DNA from: Pseudomonas sp. ANT_H4
Lineage (GTDB): Bacteria > Pseudomonadota > Gammaproteobacteria > Pseudomonadales > Pseudomonadaceae
DNA length: 64,000 nt
Direction of reading: 5' to 3'
NCBI RefSeq assembly: GCF_008369295.1
Contig: NZ_VOBG01000004.1
Coordinates: 1 to 64,000, forward strand
Positions 31,427-38,919 of the stretch are shown piece by piece. The translations under genes were made by a program, and so were the position numbers. Under the pieces are notes generated by a model. The model saw nothing but the letters and a program-made list of their open reading frames with translations, had not been told where the DNA came from and did not search any database. Numbering within the stretch: the stretch's first letter is position 1; each line of letters starts with the position of its first letter.

Positions 31427-32029
31427 ATGTCCGATTTTTTCTACAAATCCAGCGAGCCAGCAACCGTCGCAATTGTTCGCGAGTTTTACTTTCAGAAAGA
31501 TGTTCTCATCGCCCAAATGACGGTGCTCGGCTCACTGTTAGGCGGCAAAGTCGCACCGATGCGGGACATCACTTCCCACTTTGCGGGTGGTGTGAAACTT
31601 ACAGGCGGTGCTGAGCAGGATGCACACTGGTGCCGCCCTGATGACTATGGCTACCGCTCACTGCGCAGCACCGCCAAGCTTGCCAAAGGCATATCCAAGG
31701 AAGATCGCGCAGCAATTCGGGCTGAGCACAAACGCCTCATTGACTTGTGGGAAGAGCATTGCCCCAAACGCCTCAGCACCCATGAGTATTGGCAACGGTT
31801 GGGGGTAAACACGGGCAACTTGCTCATGAGCGGCGGGCTCAAGCTTGAACTCGACGGCACCGCCTACTTTCATCTGGGCTTTCAGATCGATGAAGCCGAA
31901 CACCTGACTAAAGTAGCGGCCGGGAAGCCCACCTGCGGATGGATTGACGGCGCGGTGGAGATTCTCGCGAGCGAATACGAGTCCGCACGCAAGGCGAAGT
32001 TGAAGGCAGTCGAGGTGTCCAATGCTTAA
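31427..32029 (+). CDS. Phage accessory protein, unknown
   Basis: A 200-residue soluble protein (MSDFFYKSSEPATVAIVREFYFQKDVLIAQMTVLGSLLGG) with a central basic helix (KEDRAAIRAEHKRLIDLWEEH). ATG 31427 is eight bases after AGGGAGAG; GTG 31421 is in frame but too close to that site. It overlaps the methyltransferase start by eight bases, hinting that the two are expressed together. Function unknown. Confidence 0.6.
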   Translation: MSDFFYKSSEPATVAIVREFYFQKDVLIAQMTVLGSLLGGKVAPMRDITSHFAGGVKLTGGAEQDAHWCRPDDYGYRSLRSTAKLAKGISKEDRAAIRAEHKRLIDLWEEHCPKRLSTHEYWQRLGVNTGNLLMSGGLKLELDGTAYFHLGFQIDEAEHLTKVAAGKPTCGWIDGAVEILASEYESARKAKLKAVEVSNA

Positions 32030-33701
32030 GCGTATTTTCAAGCATTTCCACTTCTGCTGCGGCCTCGGCGGCGGCGCCAAAGGGTTCAACAACGCCAAGC
32101 CCGTGGTGGGCAACCTGCAAGCCGAATGGCAGTGCATCGGCGGCATCGACGTTGACCCGGCCGGGTTGCGCGACTTCCAACGGCTGTCTGGTGTGCCTGG
32201 TACGCTTTTGGACCTGTTCACCCTCGGTATGTACACCGCCTTCCACGGCAAGCAGCCGCCACCTGGATGGGTTGAGGCTGGCCCCGACGATGTGCGCAAG
32301 GCTGCTGGCTACCAGCGCCCCGACGCGGTGTTTATCTCCAGCCCCTGCAAAGGCGCATCGGGCTTGCTGTCCGAGACCATGAGCCTGACCCCTAAGTACC
32401 AGGCCCTCAACGAGTTGACGCTGCGCTGCGTGTGGCTCATGTGCGAGGCCTGGAAGGATGACCCGGTATCGTTGATCGTTTTCGAGAACGTGCCACGCCT
32501 GGCCACCCGTGGCCGTCACCTGCTGGACCAGATCAACAAGCTGCTGAACCACTACGGTTATGCAGTTGCAGAAACCACACACGATTGCGGCGTTATCGGC
32601 GGCCTGGCCCAGAGCCGCAAGCGCTTCTTGCTGGTGGCCAGGCACATCGAAAAGGTGCCGCCCTTCCTGTACGAGCCAGAGAAAAAGACGCTCAAGTCTG
32701 TGGGTTCGATCCTGGGCCGTATGCCAATGGCCGGTGACGTTGCCACCGCTGGCCCAATGCACAGGGTTCCAGCACTGCAATGGAAAACCTGGGTACGCCT
32801 GGCACTGGTCGAAGCCGGCAAGGACTGGCGCTGCCTGAATGACTTAGCGATCGAGGACGGCTATCTGCGCGACCTGGCCATTGTTCCCCAGTTCCGGGAT
32901 GGCTTCCTCGGCGTTCACGACTGGAGCGAAACCGCCGGTACCGTCGCCGCACGCAGCGGCCCAACCAATGGCAAGTTCTCGGTGGCCGATCCACGGGCCA
33001 GGACCGGTGCCCTGCAATACCAGCAGTACGGCGTCCGACGCTGGGACGAAACCAGCGGCGCGGTGATTGGCGTCAAGTCGCCCGGGCAAGGAACGTTCAG
33101 CGTTGCTGACCCGCGCGACCCAGGCATTGGGCACGCCAAGTACAACGTGGCCCAGTGGGATGGCGCCTCACGCACGGTAATTTCTGGCAGCACCACCGGT
33201 CAGGGCGCTTTCGCTGTTCAAGACCCACGCCCGGGCATGAAGCGCGGCAAGGGCGATGCCTACTTGACCGGTGGACACTACGGCGTCACCAGCTGGAACG
33301 ACCAGTGCGGCGCCGTTTCCGCAAGCGCCCGCCAGGACAATGGCCGGTGGTCAGTTGCAGATCCACGCATGCCGGAAGCCAACGAGCGGTTGACCTGCGT
33401 CATCGAAAGCCTCGACGGCACCTGGCACAGGCCGTTCACCACGCTGGAGCTGGCCGCGCTGCAAAGTCTGGTCGAGCCCGAGGAGCTGTTTGAGTTGGAC
33501 GGCCTGAGCGACCAAGCCTGGCGCGAGCGAATCGGTAACGCAGTTCCACCGGCAGCCGCCGAAGCAATCGCCCATGTGATGGGTACCACCCTGTTGCTGG
33601 CCCAAGCCGGCGAAACCTTCATGCTCAACAGCATGCCGATCTGGGTGCAGCCAGTGGCGATCGCGCTGAGCGTGGCCCAGCAGGGGGCTGATCATGTCTG
33701 A
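32022..33701 (+). CDS. C5 cytosine DNA methyltransferase with internal repeats
   Basis: The 559-residue enzyme has C5-methyltransferase motif I (FCCGLGGGAKGF), motif IV SSPCKGAS with the catalytic Cys109, motif VI ENV (155-157), motif VIII QSRKRF and motif X IGNAVPP near the C-terminus. Residues about 298-450, where the target-recognition domain should lie, hold four repeats of a roughly 40-residue unit of the form W..tsGaV......G.FSVaDPR. No restriction endonuclease gene is visible nearby, so it is probably an orphan enzyme protecting phage DNA. Its target sequence is unknown. The gene overlaps both neighbours by eight bases. Confidence 0.88.
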   Translation: MLKRIFKHFHFCCGLGGGAKGFNNAKPVVGNLQAEWQCIGGIDVDPAGLRDFQRLSGVPGTLLDLFTLGMYTAFHGKQPPPGWVEAGPDDVRKAAGYQRPDAVFISSPCKGASGLLSETMSLTPKYQALNELTLRCVWLMCEAWKDDPVSLIVFENVPRLATRGRHLLDQINKLLNHYGYAVAETTHDCGVIGGLAQSRKRFLLVARHIEKVPPFLYEPEKKTLKSVGSILGRMPMAGDVATAGPMHRVPALQWKTWVRLALVEAGKDWRCLNDLAIEDGYLRDLAIVPQFRDGFLGVHDWSETAGTVAARSGPTNGKFSVADPRARTGALQYQQYGVRRWDETSGAVIGVKSPGQGTFSVADPRDPGIGHAKYNVAQWDGASRTVISGSTTGQGAFAVQDPRPGMKRGKGDAYLTGGHYGVTSWNDQCGAVSASARQDNGRWSVADPRMPEANERLTCVIESLDGTWHRPFTTLELAALQSLVEPEELFELDGLSDQAWRERIGNAVPPAAAEAIAHVMGTTLLLAQAGETFMLNSMPIWVQPVAIALSVAQQGADHV

Positions 33702-34320
33702 GCTCTTCTTCTTGCAGGACAGCCGCAGCAATGTCGGTAGCCGGGCGATGTTTTGGCGCAACGGTGGTGGCTATACCTCGAATCTCGAAGAGGCAGAGCA
33801 GTTCACGTGGGAACACGCATTGAAGCAGTACGAGTGCAGAGAAACCGATTTGCCACTGCCCGTGAGCTACACGCGGGCTCAGTCAGAAACCGGAGTTGAT
33901 TGCCAGTACCTCACCCGCTCCGAAGCTGAGACCTACCGCAACACGGACGGCCGTTTCTATGTGTCCTACGCACGTGACTGGGATGGAAACGACCTGGTCT
34001 GGCTCGGTGGGTCTGGTCCGACTGCCGATCTGGAAGGCGCAATTCACCCTGGCGGCGAGGACGCACGGCGTTACCAGTCGCAGGGCTTTGATCTCTGGCC
34101 GTGCGGCTACATTGCTGCTCGCTCGCGCCCGGTTGTGCGGGCTTCGCTGCTCGATCACAAACAGGCGCTCCGGGCTGCTGGCCTGCGGTTGCCCAAGATC
34201 AAGGTCCAGCGCACAAGGACATACAGCAACCTCACCAACTGCGAAGGCTGCGGACGCTTCCTCAGCGACCGTCAGCGCTTCAACGACTGCCCGAACTGCG
34301 GCGCGAGTAATGCACCATGA
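33694..34320 (+). CDS. Phage protein with C-terminal zinc ribbon, unknown
   Basis: The 208-residue product ends in CEGCGRFLSDRQRFNDCPNCG, two CxxC pairs forming a zinc ribbon. The rest is mixed and soluble, with FWRNGGGYTSNLEEAEQFT near the start. It overlaps the methyltransferase end by eight bases and the next gene by four, so it is part of the same coupled operon. No function known. Confidence 0.65.
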   Translation: MSELFFLQDSRSNVGSRAMFWRNGGGYTSNLEEAEQFTWEHALKQYECRETDLPLPVSYTRAQSETGVDCQYLTRSEAETYRNTDGRFYVSYARDWDGNDLVWLGGSGPTADLEGAIHPGGEDARRYQSQGFDLWPCGYIAARSRPVVRASLLDHKQALRAAGLRLPKIKVQRTRTYSNLTNCEGCGRFLSDRQRFNDCPNCGASNAP

Positions 34321-34568
34321 CCGTATTCCTTTTGCTTTACCTGTGCGCGGATGCGACCCGAACGGATTGCCAGGTGGTGAAGGCTGATAGCTGGACTGGC
34401 CCTTACGCCTACGAGCAATGCACCGACGTCGTGCCAGGCCTGACCGAGGCCCTGACTGCGCCCAACCGGAAGCGGCATCGGTTCGTTTGCGAGATCCAGG
34501 GTGATGGGGCGAAACCCGCAGAACACAAAGCGCCGCCGGCGTTCATTCATCAATCGTTTCGGATGTAA
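34317..34568 (+). CDS. Small phage protein, unknown
   Basis: An 83-residue protein overlapping the previous stop (ATGA). The hydrophobic start (MTVFLLLYLCADAT) is short and lacks a clear signal-peptide cleavage site. Three further cysteines are present (DCQVV, QCTDV, VCEIQ). No family recognised. Confidence 0.55.
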   Translation: MTVFLLLYLCADATRTDCQVVKADSWTGPYAYEQCTDVVPGLTEALTAPNRKRHRFVCEIQGDGAKPAEHKAPPAFIHQSFRM

Positions 34569-34578
34569 GGGGACCACC

Positions 34579-34854
34579 ATGAACACAGCCTTTATCCTCA
34601 TGGCCCAATACGACGGGCAGGCGATTATCTCGCTGGAGCTGGTGTGCCGGGATTACTTCACGCACCTGACGCCGGACATGTTCCAGCGCAAGGTGATGAG
34701 TGGTCAGATCAAGCTGCCGATCACCCGCCTGGAACCAAGCCAGAAGTCGGCGAAGGGCATCCACCTAACCGACCTCGCGGCCTACCTCGACTTGCAGCGC
34801 GCCGCCGCGGTTAAAGAGCACAGCCAGCTCAACGGGTTAAAACCCGCCTATTGA
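34579..34854 (+). CDS. PrtN-family transcriptional activator
   Basis: The 91-residue protein matches the pyocin activator PrtN family: MNTAFILMAQYDGQAIISLELVCRDYFTHLTPDMFQRKVMSGQIKLP. PrtN in P. aeruginosa turns on pyocin genes after DNA damage. Copies next to prophage integrases are common in Pseudomonas, where they may act in induction or as excision-linked regulators. Its last 26 bases overlap the end of the convergent integrase gene. Regulatory targets here are not known. Confidence 0.85.
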   Translation: MNTAFILMAQYDGQAIISLELVCRDYFTHLTPDMFQRKVMSGQIKLPITRLEPSQKSAKGIHLTDLAAYLDLQRAAAVKEHSQLNGLKPAY

Positions 34855-35980
34855 GCCACTTCATTGATGCGGCGCCCAGTTGGACGGGCGCCCTCAATAT
34901 CTTTTCGTGCCACTCCCACCCGACATACCGGTCACCCTTCCCGCGCAGGTGCGTGTAGCGCCTCATCGAATTCCAGTCCCTGTGCCCGGAGACACTCGCC
35001 ACACGTGGGATATCCCAATCCATTTCAAACAGGCGACTGACGCCTTCATGGCGAAGGTCGTGGAAGTGCAGGTCAGCGATATTCAAGAACTTGCAGGCTT
35101 TCGCCCAGGACGTGGAGATAGATTCAGGGCTGTAGGGAAATATGTCGTCGCCGGCTTTTGGCATCGTCTGGAGAATCTGCCACGCCTCGTCCGGTAGGTA
35201 ACACCAAACATCGTTGCCGATCTTCTGCCCGGGATTCTTCATGTCGCGCACCTGCACCCGCTGACCCGACTCGTCGACGTCCGCCCAGCGAATACGGGTT
35301 ATTTCATCCAGCCGGCGCGTGGAGAACAGGGCAAAGCCCACGACCTTCAGCATATTGATGACGGTTGGACGCCTCACCTGCATTGCCTCGTAGTGCGTCA
35401 GCACCTTTCCCAACTCGTCCAAAGTCGGCCGGCGGTCACGCTCCCGGCTTTTCAGGTTGTAACCCAGCTTTCGTAGAACCCGTCGGGCACCGCCCATGGC
35501 GAGCGGATCGACCTGGTAACCCCATGCGTCTTTGGCAATCGCCAGAACAGCGCCGAGGTGCGCCAGGTCATTGCCGGCGGTTTGCGGCTGGACCCCGCCG
35601 CCCTCCAGGCTCATTCGCCAAAGTGCGAAATCGACCAGACACTGGGTATTGATATCCGTATCGGTCAACTCGCCCAGGTACGTGTCACCGATGGCGTTGA
35701 GTGTCGCGCGCTTGGTTTTGCCCAGCGGCCGGGCTTTCTCAACCTCGACCAGGTAGCGATCGGTCATCTCTTTGAGCGTGGCGCCCTTGCGGCTCGCCCG
35801 CTCGATCGCACCAGGCTCATCCAGCTCCGACTCGCGCTTACGTGCCCAAGCTTGTGCAGCCTGTTTTCGGGCGAAGGTCTGGCTCTCTTGGTAGACTTGC
35901 ACTCCGTCGCGCTTAATGCGGATCTGAGCCGTGTAGCTCACAGTCCCATCTGCCAGTTTTCTTGCCCTGATAGTCGCCAT
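34829..35980 (-). CDS. int: Tyrosine recombinase integrase (dusA-specific)
   Basis: The 383-residue phage integrase starts MATIRARKLADGTVSYTAQIRIKRDG, an arm-binding N-terminal domain. It has a catalytic domain with FSTRRLDEITRIRW (first Arg), FHDLRHEGVSRLFE (His-x-x-Arg), VSGHRDWNSMRRYTHL (His/Trp and Tyr). ATG 35980 is chosen since the open frame further upstream (to 36073) crosses the arm-site repeats. Located 176 bases from the attR core. Integrases of elements in dusA are a known group; this one targets the conserved FMN-site codons. Confidence 0.93.
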   Translation of the reverse strand: MATIRARKLADGTVSYTAQIRIKRDGVQVYQESQTFARKQAAQAWARKRESELDEPGAIERASRKGATLKEMTDRYLVEVEKARPLGKTKRATLNAIGDTYLGELTDTDINTQCLVDFALWRMSLEGGGVQPQTAGNDLAHLGAVLAIAKDAWGYQVDPLAMGGARRVLRKLGYNLKSRERDRRPTLDELGKVLTHYEAMQVRRPTVINMLKVVGFALFSTRRLDEITRIRWADVDESGQRVQVRDMKNPGQKIGNDVWCYLPDEAWQILQTMPKAGDDIFPYSPESISTSWAKACKFLNIADLHFHDLRHEGVSRLFEMDWDIPRVASVSGHRDWNSMRRYTHLRGKGDRYVGWEWHEKILRAPVQLGAASMKWLNRRVLTR

Positions 35981-35982
35981 AT

Positions 35983-36025
35983 CGAAAGTGGTACGCGTCA
36001 GTTTTTGAGTGGTACATCGTACCAC
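35983..36025. promoter_or_regulatory. Candidate integrase arm-type sites, right end
   Basis: Three copies of GTGGTAC or its complement occur at 35988-35994, 36009-36015 and 36019-36025, the first within CGAAAGTGGTAC, also found inverted at the left end. They lie immediately upstream of the integrase start, so binding could both build the integration complex and repress int. Confidence 0.5.
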
Positions 36026-36056
36026 CCAGATTAAAAAAACGCCTGAAAACGCCCCA

Positions 36057-36078
36057 AAACACGTTGAAAACACGTTGA
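36057..36078 (+). repeat. 11-bp tandem repeat before the hybrid dusA start
   Basis: AAACACGTTGA occurs twice head to tail, ending six bases before ATG 36084. An 11-bp period places both copies on one face of the helix, as for a regulator or directionality factor. It is phage DNA just outside the attR core. Confidence 0.6.
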
Positions 36079-36083
36079 GTAAA

Positions 36084-37094
36084 ATGATTCAAAAACAGAG
36101 CGTTAGCCCAGCAGAATCAAGCCCCGCACTGTCTCGGCGCTTTAGCGTTGCACCCATGATGGATTGGACCGACCACCACTGCCGCTTCTTCCTGCGCCTA
36201 CTCTCCAAACACGCCCTCCTCTACACCGAGATGGTCACTACCGGCGCCATCCTCCACGGCGACCACGAGCGTTTCCTGCGCCATAACGATGCCGAACACC
36301 CGCTCGCCTTGCAGCTGGGCGGTAGTGTCCCGGCGGACCTAGCCGCCTGCGCCCGTATGGCCCAGGCCGCAGGTTACGATGAGGCCAACCTCAACGTCGG
36401 CTGCCCCAGCGACCGCGTACAAAACAACATGATCGGCGCCTGCCTCATGGCTCACCCTGCTCTGGTAGCAGATTGCGTGAAAGCGATGCGTGATGCGGTA
36501 TCGATCCCGGTGACGGTGAAGCATCGGATCGGGATCAATGGCCGGGACAGTTATCCCGAGCTGTGTGATTTTGTCGGGCAAGTGAAGGACGCGGGCTGCA
36601 CCAGCTTTACCGTGCATGCGCGGATTGCGATTCTGGAGGGGTTGTCGCCCAAGGAGAATCGGGACATCCCGCCGTTGCGTTATGACGTGGCGGCGCAGTT
36701 GAAGCGCGATTTTGCCGAGCTTGAGATTATTCTCAACGGTGGGATCAAGACGCTGGAGGAGTGTGAGGAGCATTTGCAGACGTTTGACGGGGTGATGCTG
36801 GGCCGAGAGGCCTATCACAACCCGTATGTGCTGGCCGAGGTGGATCAACAGCTGTTTGGGAGTACGGCGCCGGTGATCAGTCGGGCCGAGGCGTTGGCGC
36901 AGTTGCGGCCTTATATAGCAGAGCATCTGGCGATAGGGGGCTCGATGCATCACATTACCCGTCATGTGCTGGGGTTGGGCACGGGCTTCCCGGGGGCGCG
37001 GAAGTTTCGGCAGTTGTTGTCGGTGGATATTCACAAGGCCAGCGATCCGCTGGCGTTGTTGGATCAGGCGGCGGGGTTGCTGGAGGGGCGGTAA
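36084..37094 (+). CDS. dusA: tRNA-dihydrouridine synthase A with phage-supplied N-terminus
   Basis: DusA reduces uridines 20 and 20a in the D-loop of tRNAs using FMN and NADPH. The 336-residue protein has SVAPMMDWTD (FMN site), catalytic Cys107 in NVGCPSDRV and VKHRIGING. The first 15 or so residues (MIQKQSVSPAESSPAL) come from the prophage and replace MPLQTASL of the stub at 559. From SRRFSVAPMMDW onward the protein is host sequence, so activity is probably kept, but promoter and ribosome site are now phage DNA. A GTG 36009 start is possible but crosses arm sites. Confidence 0.93.
   Translation: MIQKQSVSPAESSPALSRRFSVAPMMDWTDHHCRFFLRLLSKHALLYTEMVTTGAILHGDHERFLRHNDAEHPLALQLGGSVPADLAACARMAQAAGYDEANLNVGCPSDRVQNNMIGACLMAHPALVADCVKAMRDAVSIPVTVKHRIGINGRDSYPELCDFVGQVKDAGCTSFTVHARIAILEGLSPKENRDIPPLRYDVAAQLKRDFAELEIILNGGIKTLEECEEHLQTFDGVMLGREAYHNPYVLAEVDQQLFGSTAPVISRAEALAQLRPYIAEHLAIGGSMHHITRHVLGLGTGFPGARKFRQLLSVDIHKASDPLALLDQAAGLLEGR
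36156..36168. other. attR core in dusA
   Basis: Second copy of ATGATGGATTGGA, within codons 25-29 of the hybrid dusA. To the left is phage sequence that imitates the dusA start well enough to keep the reading frame. Confidence 0.85.
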
Positions 37095-37443
37095 CTGAAC
37101 AGCCCGGAAGCCGATCGCGTTTTTTCTGACAGAGCGCAGTCGCTCAATTGGGGGCGCTTCGCACCCCAACGGGAGCAAGTACCCTCGCCAGAAGGGCTGG
37201 GCTGGCCGAGAGTGTGTGGGGAGTCATGACCATCCCTGGCTAATCACTCCTTTAGACGAATCGTCGTTGGGTTACTTAGGTTGAACCTGTCCCGCCTTTT
37301 GCCCTCCTATTTACCAGCAAGGCCCGCCATTCAAACAACCGTTTTCAGGTTGTTGCCGCTGTGGGCCGTTGAACGCATTCGCACCCTTGAGCGGCTGTCG
37401 GCGCTCGGGTAATGTCATCAGACCCATAGGACAGAGCACGCCC
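37095..37443. other. Intergenic region between dusA and tal
   Basis: About 350 bases without a convincing gene. No clear terminator for dusA was found. An AT-richer part near 37230-37290 probably includes the tal promoter, but no consensus pair stands out. A CAGAGCACG stretch precedes the tal start. Confidence 0.5.
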
Positions 37444-38370
37444 ATGACTTCCAAGCTGGAACAACTCAAACAAATGACCACTGTGGTTGCCGATACCGGC
37501 GACTTCGAGGCTATCGCTCGCGTCAAGCCGGTGGATGCCACCACCAACCCTTCGCTGTTGCTCAAGGCGGCGTCCATTGCAGGTTATGCCAAGTTGCTGG
37601 ACGAGTGCGTTGCTGACTGCAATGGCGACGTCGGCCTGGCCAGCGACCGTTTTGCGGTAGCCGTCGGCCAAGAGATTCTGAAAGTAGTACCCGGCCGTAT
37701 TTCCACCGAGGTGGATGCCCGCCTGTCGTTCGATACCGATGCGGTGCTCAAGCGCGCACATCGCTTGATCGACCTGTACGAAAAGGCCGGCATTGGCCGT
37801 GACCGCGTACTGATCAAGATCGCGTCCACTTGGGAAGGCATCCGCGCCGCCGAACAACTGGAAAAAGAAGGCATCCAGACCAACCTGACTCTGCTGTTCT
37901 CCTTCGCTCAAGCCGTGGCTTGTGCTGAAGCGGGCGTATTCCTGATTTCGCCATTCGTGGGCCGTATTTACGACTGGTACAAAAAGGCTAATGGCAACGA
38001 CTACACCGGTACCGATGATCCGGGCGTGCAGTCAGTAACGCGCATCTACAACTACTACAAGGCCAATGGCTACAAGACCGTGGTGATGGGGGCGAGCTTT
38101 CGCAACCTGAGCCAGATCGAGGAGTTGGCCGGTTGTGATCGCCTGACCATCAGCCCCGACCTGCTGGAGAAGCTGGCAGCCGACAATGGCAAACTGGAGC
38201 GTAAACTGGCGCCGGGCCATGCCGGTGAAGCTCGTGTGCATATGACTGAAGCGCAGTTCCGTTGGGAATCCAACGAAGATGCGATGGCCACCGAGAAGCT
38301 GGCCGAGGGCATCCGTCAGTTTGCTCGTGACCAGGAAAAACTCGAAGTGCTGTTGACCGCAAAGCTGTAA
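37444..38370 (+). CDS. tal: Transaldolase
   Basis: The 308-residue enzyme of the non-oxidative pentose phosphate pathway moves a dihydroxyacetone unit from sedoheptulose 7-phosphate to glyceraldehyde 3-phosphate. Signatures are [16 protein letters not shown] (about 28-42) and the Schiff-base lysine Lys125 in [11 protein letters not shown]. Length is close to E. coli TalB. ATG 37444 is chosen because upstream codons do not resemble the family. A strong terminator follows. Confidence 0.97.
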   Translation: MTSKLEQLKQMTTVVADTGDFEAIARVKPVDATTNPSLLLKAASIAGYAKLLDECVADCNGDVGLASDRFAVAVGQEILKVVPGRISTEVDARLSFDTDAVLKRAHRLIDLYEKAGIGRDRVLIKIASTWEGIRAAEQLEKEGIQTNLTLLFSFAQAVACAEAGVFLISPFVGRIYDWYKKANGNDYTGTDDPGVQSVTRIYNYYKANGYKTVVMGASFRNLSQIEELAGCDRLTISPDLLEKLAADNGKLERKLAPGHAGEARVHMTEAQFRWESNEDAMATEKLAEGIRQFARDQEKLEVLLTAKL

Positions 38371-38380
38371 AATCGACGGT

Positions 38381-38415
38381 AAAAAGGGCGGCACCCTCGC
38401 GGGCCCGCCCTTTTT
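38381..38415 (+). terminator. Terminator after tal
   Basis: An 11-bp stem AAAAAGGGCGG/CCGCCCTTTTT with a T run on both strands follows tal by ten bases. The convergent rssC ends 22 bases beyond, so it can stop both transcripts. Confidence 0.85.
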
Positions 38416-38436
38416 CGTGGCTGCAATTCTATAAGA

Positions 38437-38919
38437 TCAATGCCGCTCCAGCGCATTCACCAGGTCGTGGAACGCCTCGCGGTTGGAGTCGTTCAAGCCC
38501 ATCAGGATCTTGTGAGCTTCCAGCACCTTGATCCGTACCACTTCCTCGGATTGATCCTGGGACGGCAGGTCGGTCAGGCATTCCGTGCACGGGATCGGGC
38601 GATCAACAATGTTGAACACTTGATCGAAGCCCATGGACTGCAGGAGCCGGGTGATGTCTTCGTGGGTGGTGACCACGGTCGGCAACAGTCCGACCTTCTG
38701 CCGAGACAGAATGGACAACTTGGCCAACAGCCCAAGGGTGGTGCTATCGATGCTGCGGGTTTCGGTCAGATCGATCACGATCGCCGAGAAGTTCAGGGCA
38801 GTGAAAATCCGCTCAATCGTCGCATCCAGCGCCGAACACAAGGTCAGGCGCACTTCACCGACAAATTTCAGGACAAAGGTCCCGTCTTGCTCGGCGAACT
38901 GGATTCTTCCGGTACTCAT
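38437..38919 (-). CDS. rssC: STAS-domain anti-sigma factor antagonist RssC
   Basis: The 160-residue protein has a STAS domain (residues about 5-105) with the phosphorylatable serine region VIDLTETRSIDSTTLGLLAKL, where SIDSTTLG is the usual motif. RssC of Pseudomonas is the partner of the RssB phosphatase and takes part in partner switching linked to RpoS and adaptation. ATG 38919 overlaps the rssB stop (ATGA), so the two are coupled. Confidence 0.9.
   Translation of the reverse strand: MSTGRIQFAEQDGTFVLKFVGEVRLTLCSALDATIERIFTALNFSAIVIDLTETRSIDSTTLGLLAKLSILSRQKVGLLPTVVTTHEDITRLLQSMGFDQVFNIVDRPIPCTECLTDLPSQDQSEEVVRIKVLEAHKILMGLNDSNREAFHDLVNALERH

Larger units (their letters stand above)
607..36168. 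mobile_element. Complete P2/phiCTX-like prophage integrated in dusA
   Basis: The element is bounded by a 13-bp direct repeat (ATGATGGATTGGA, 607-619 and 36156-36168) lying inside split dusA coding sequence. It carries a tyrosine integrase beside the right end and a full P2-order morphogenesis set: Q, P, O, N, M, L, X, lysis genes, R, S, V, W, J, I, H, fibre chaperone, FI, FII, E/E', T, U, D. It also has repressor, Ogr-like activator and replication genes. As in phiCTX (from memory), the candidate cos lies between the attachment site and the portal gene, and cargo sits beside it. No broken structural gene was seen, so it may be inducible. Confidence 0.95.

Noticed and set aside
31200..34568. 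A restriction endonuclease partner for the C5 methyltransferase
   Set aside because: None of the neighbouring proteins shows PD-(D/E)XK, HNH or GIY-YIG motifs by eye, so a full restriction-modification system is not supported.
35981..36073. Upstream extension of the integrase to 36073
   Set aside because: It crosses the repeated arm-type sites and adds residues unlike the N-terminal integrase domain.
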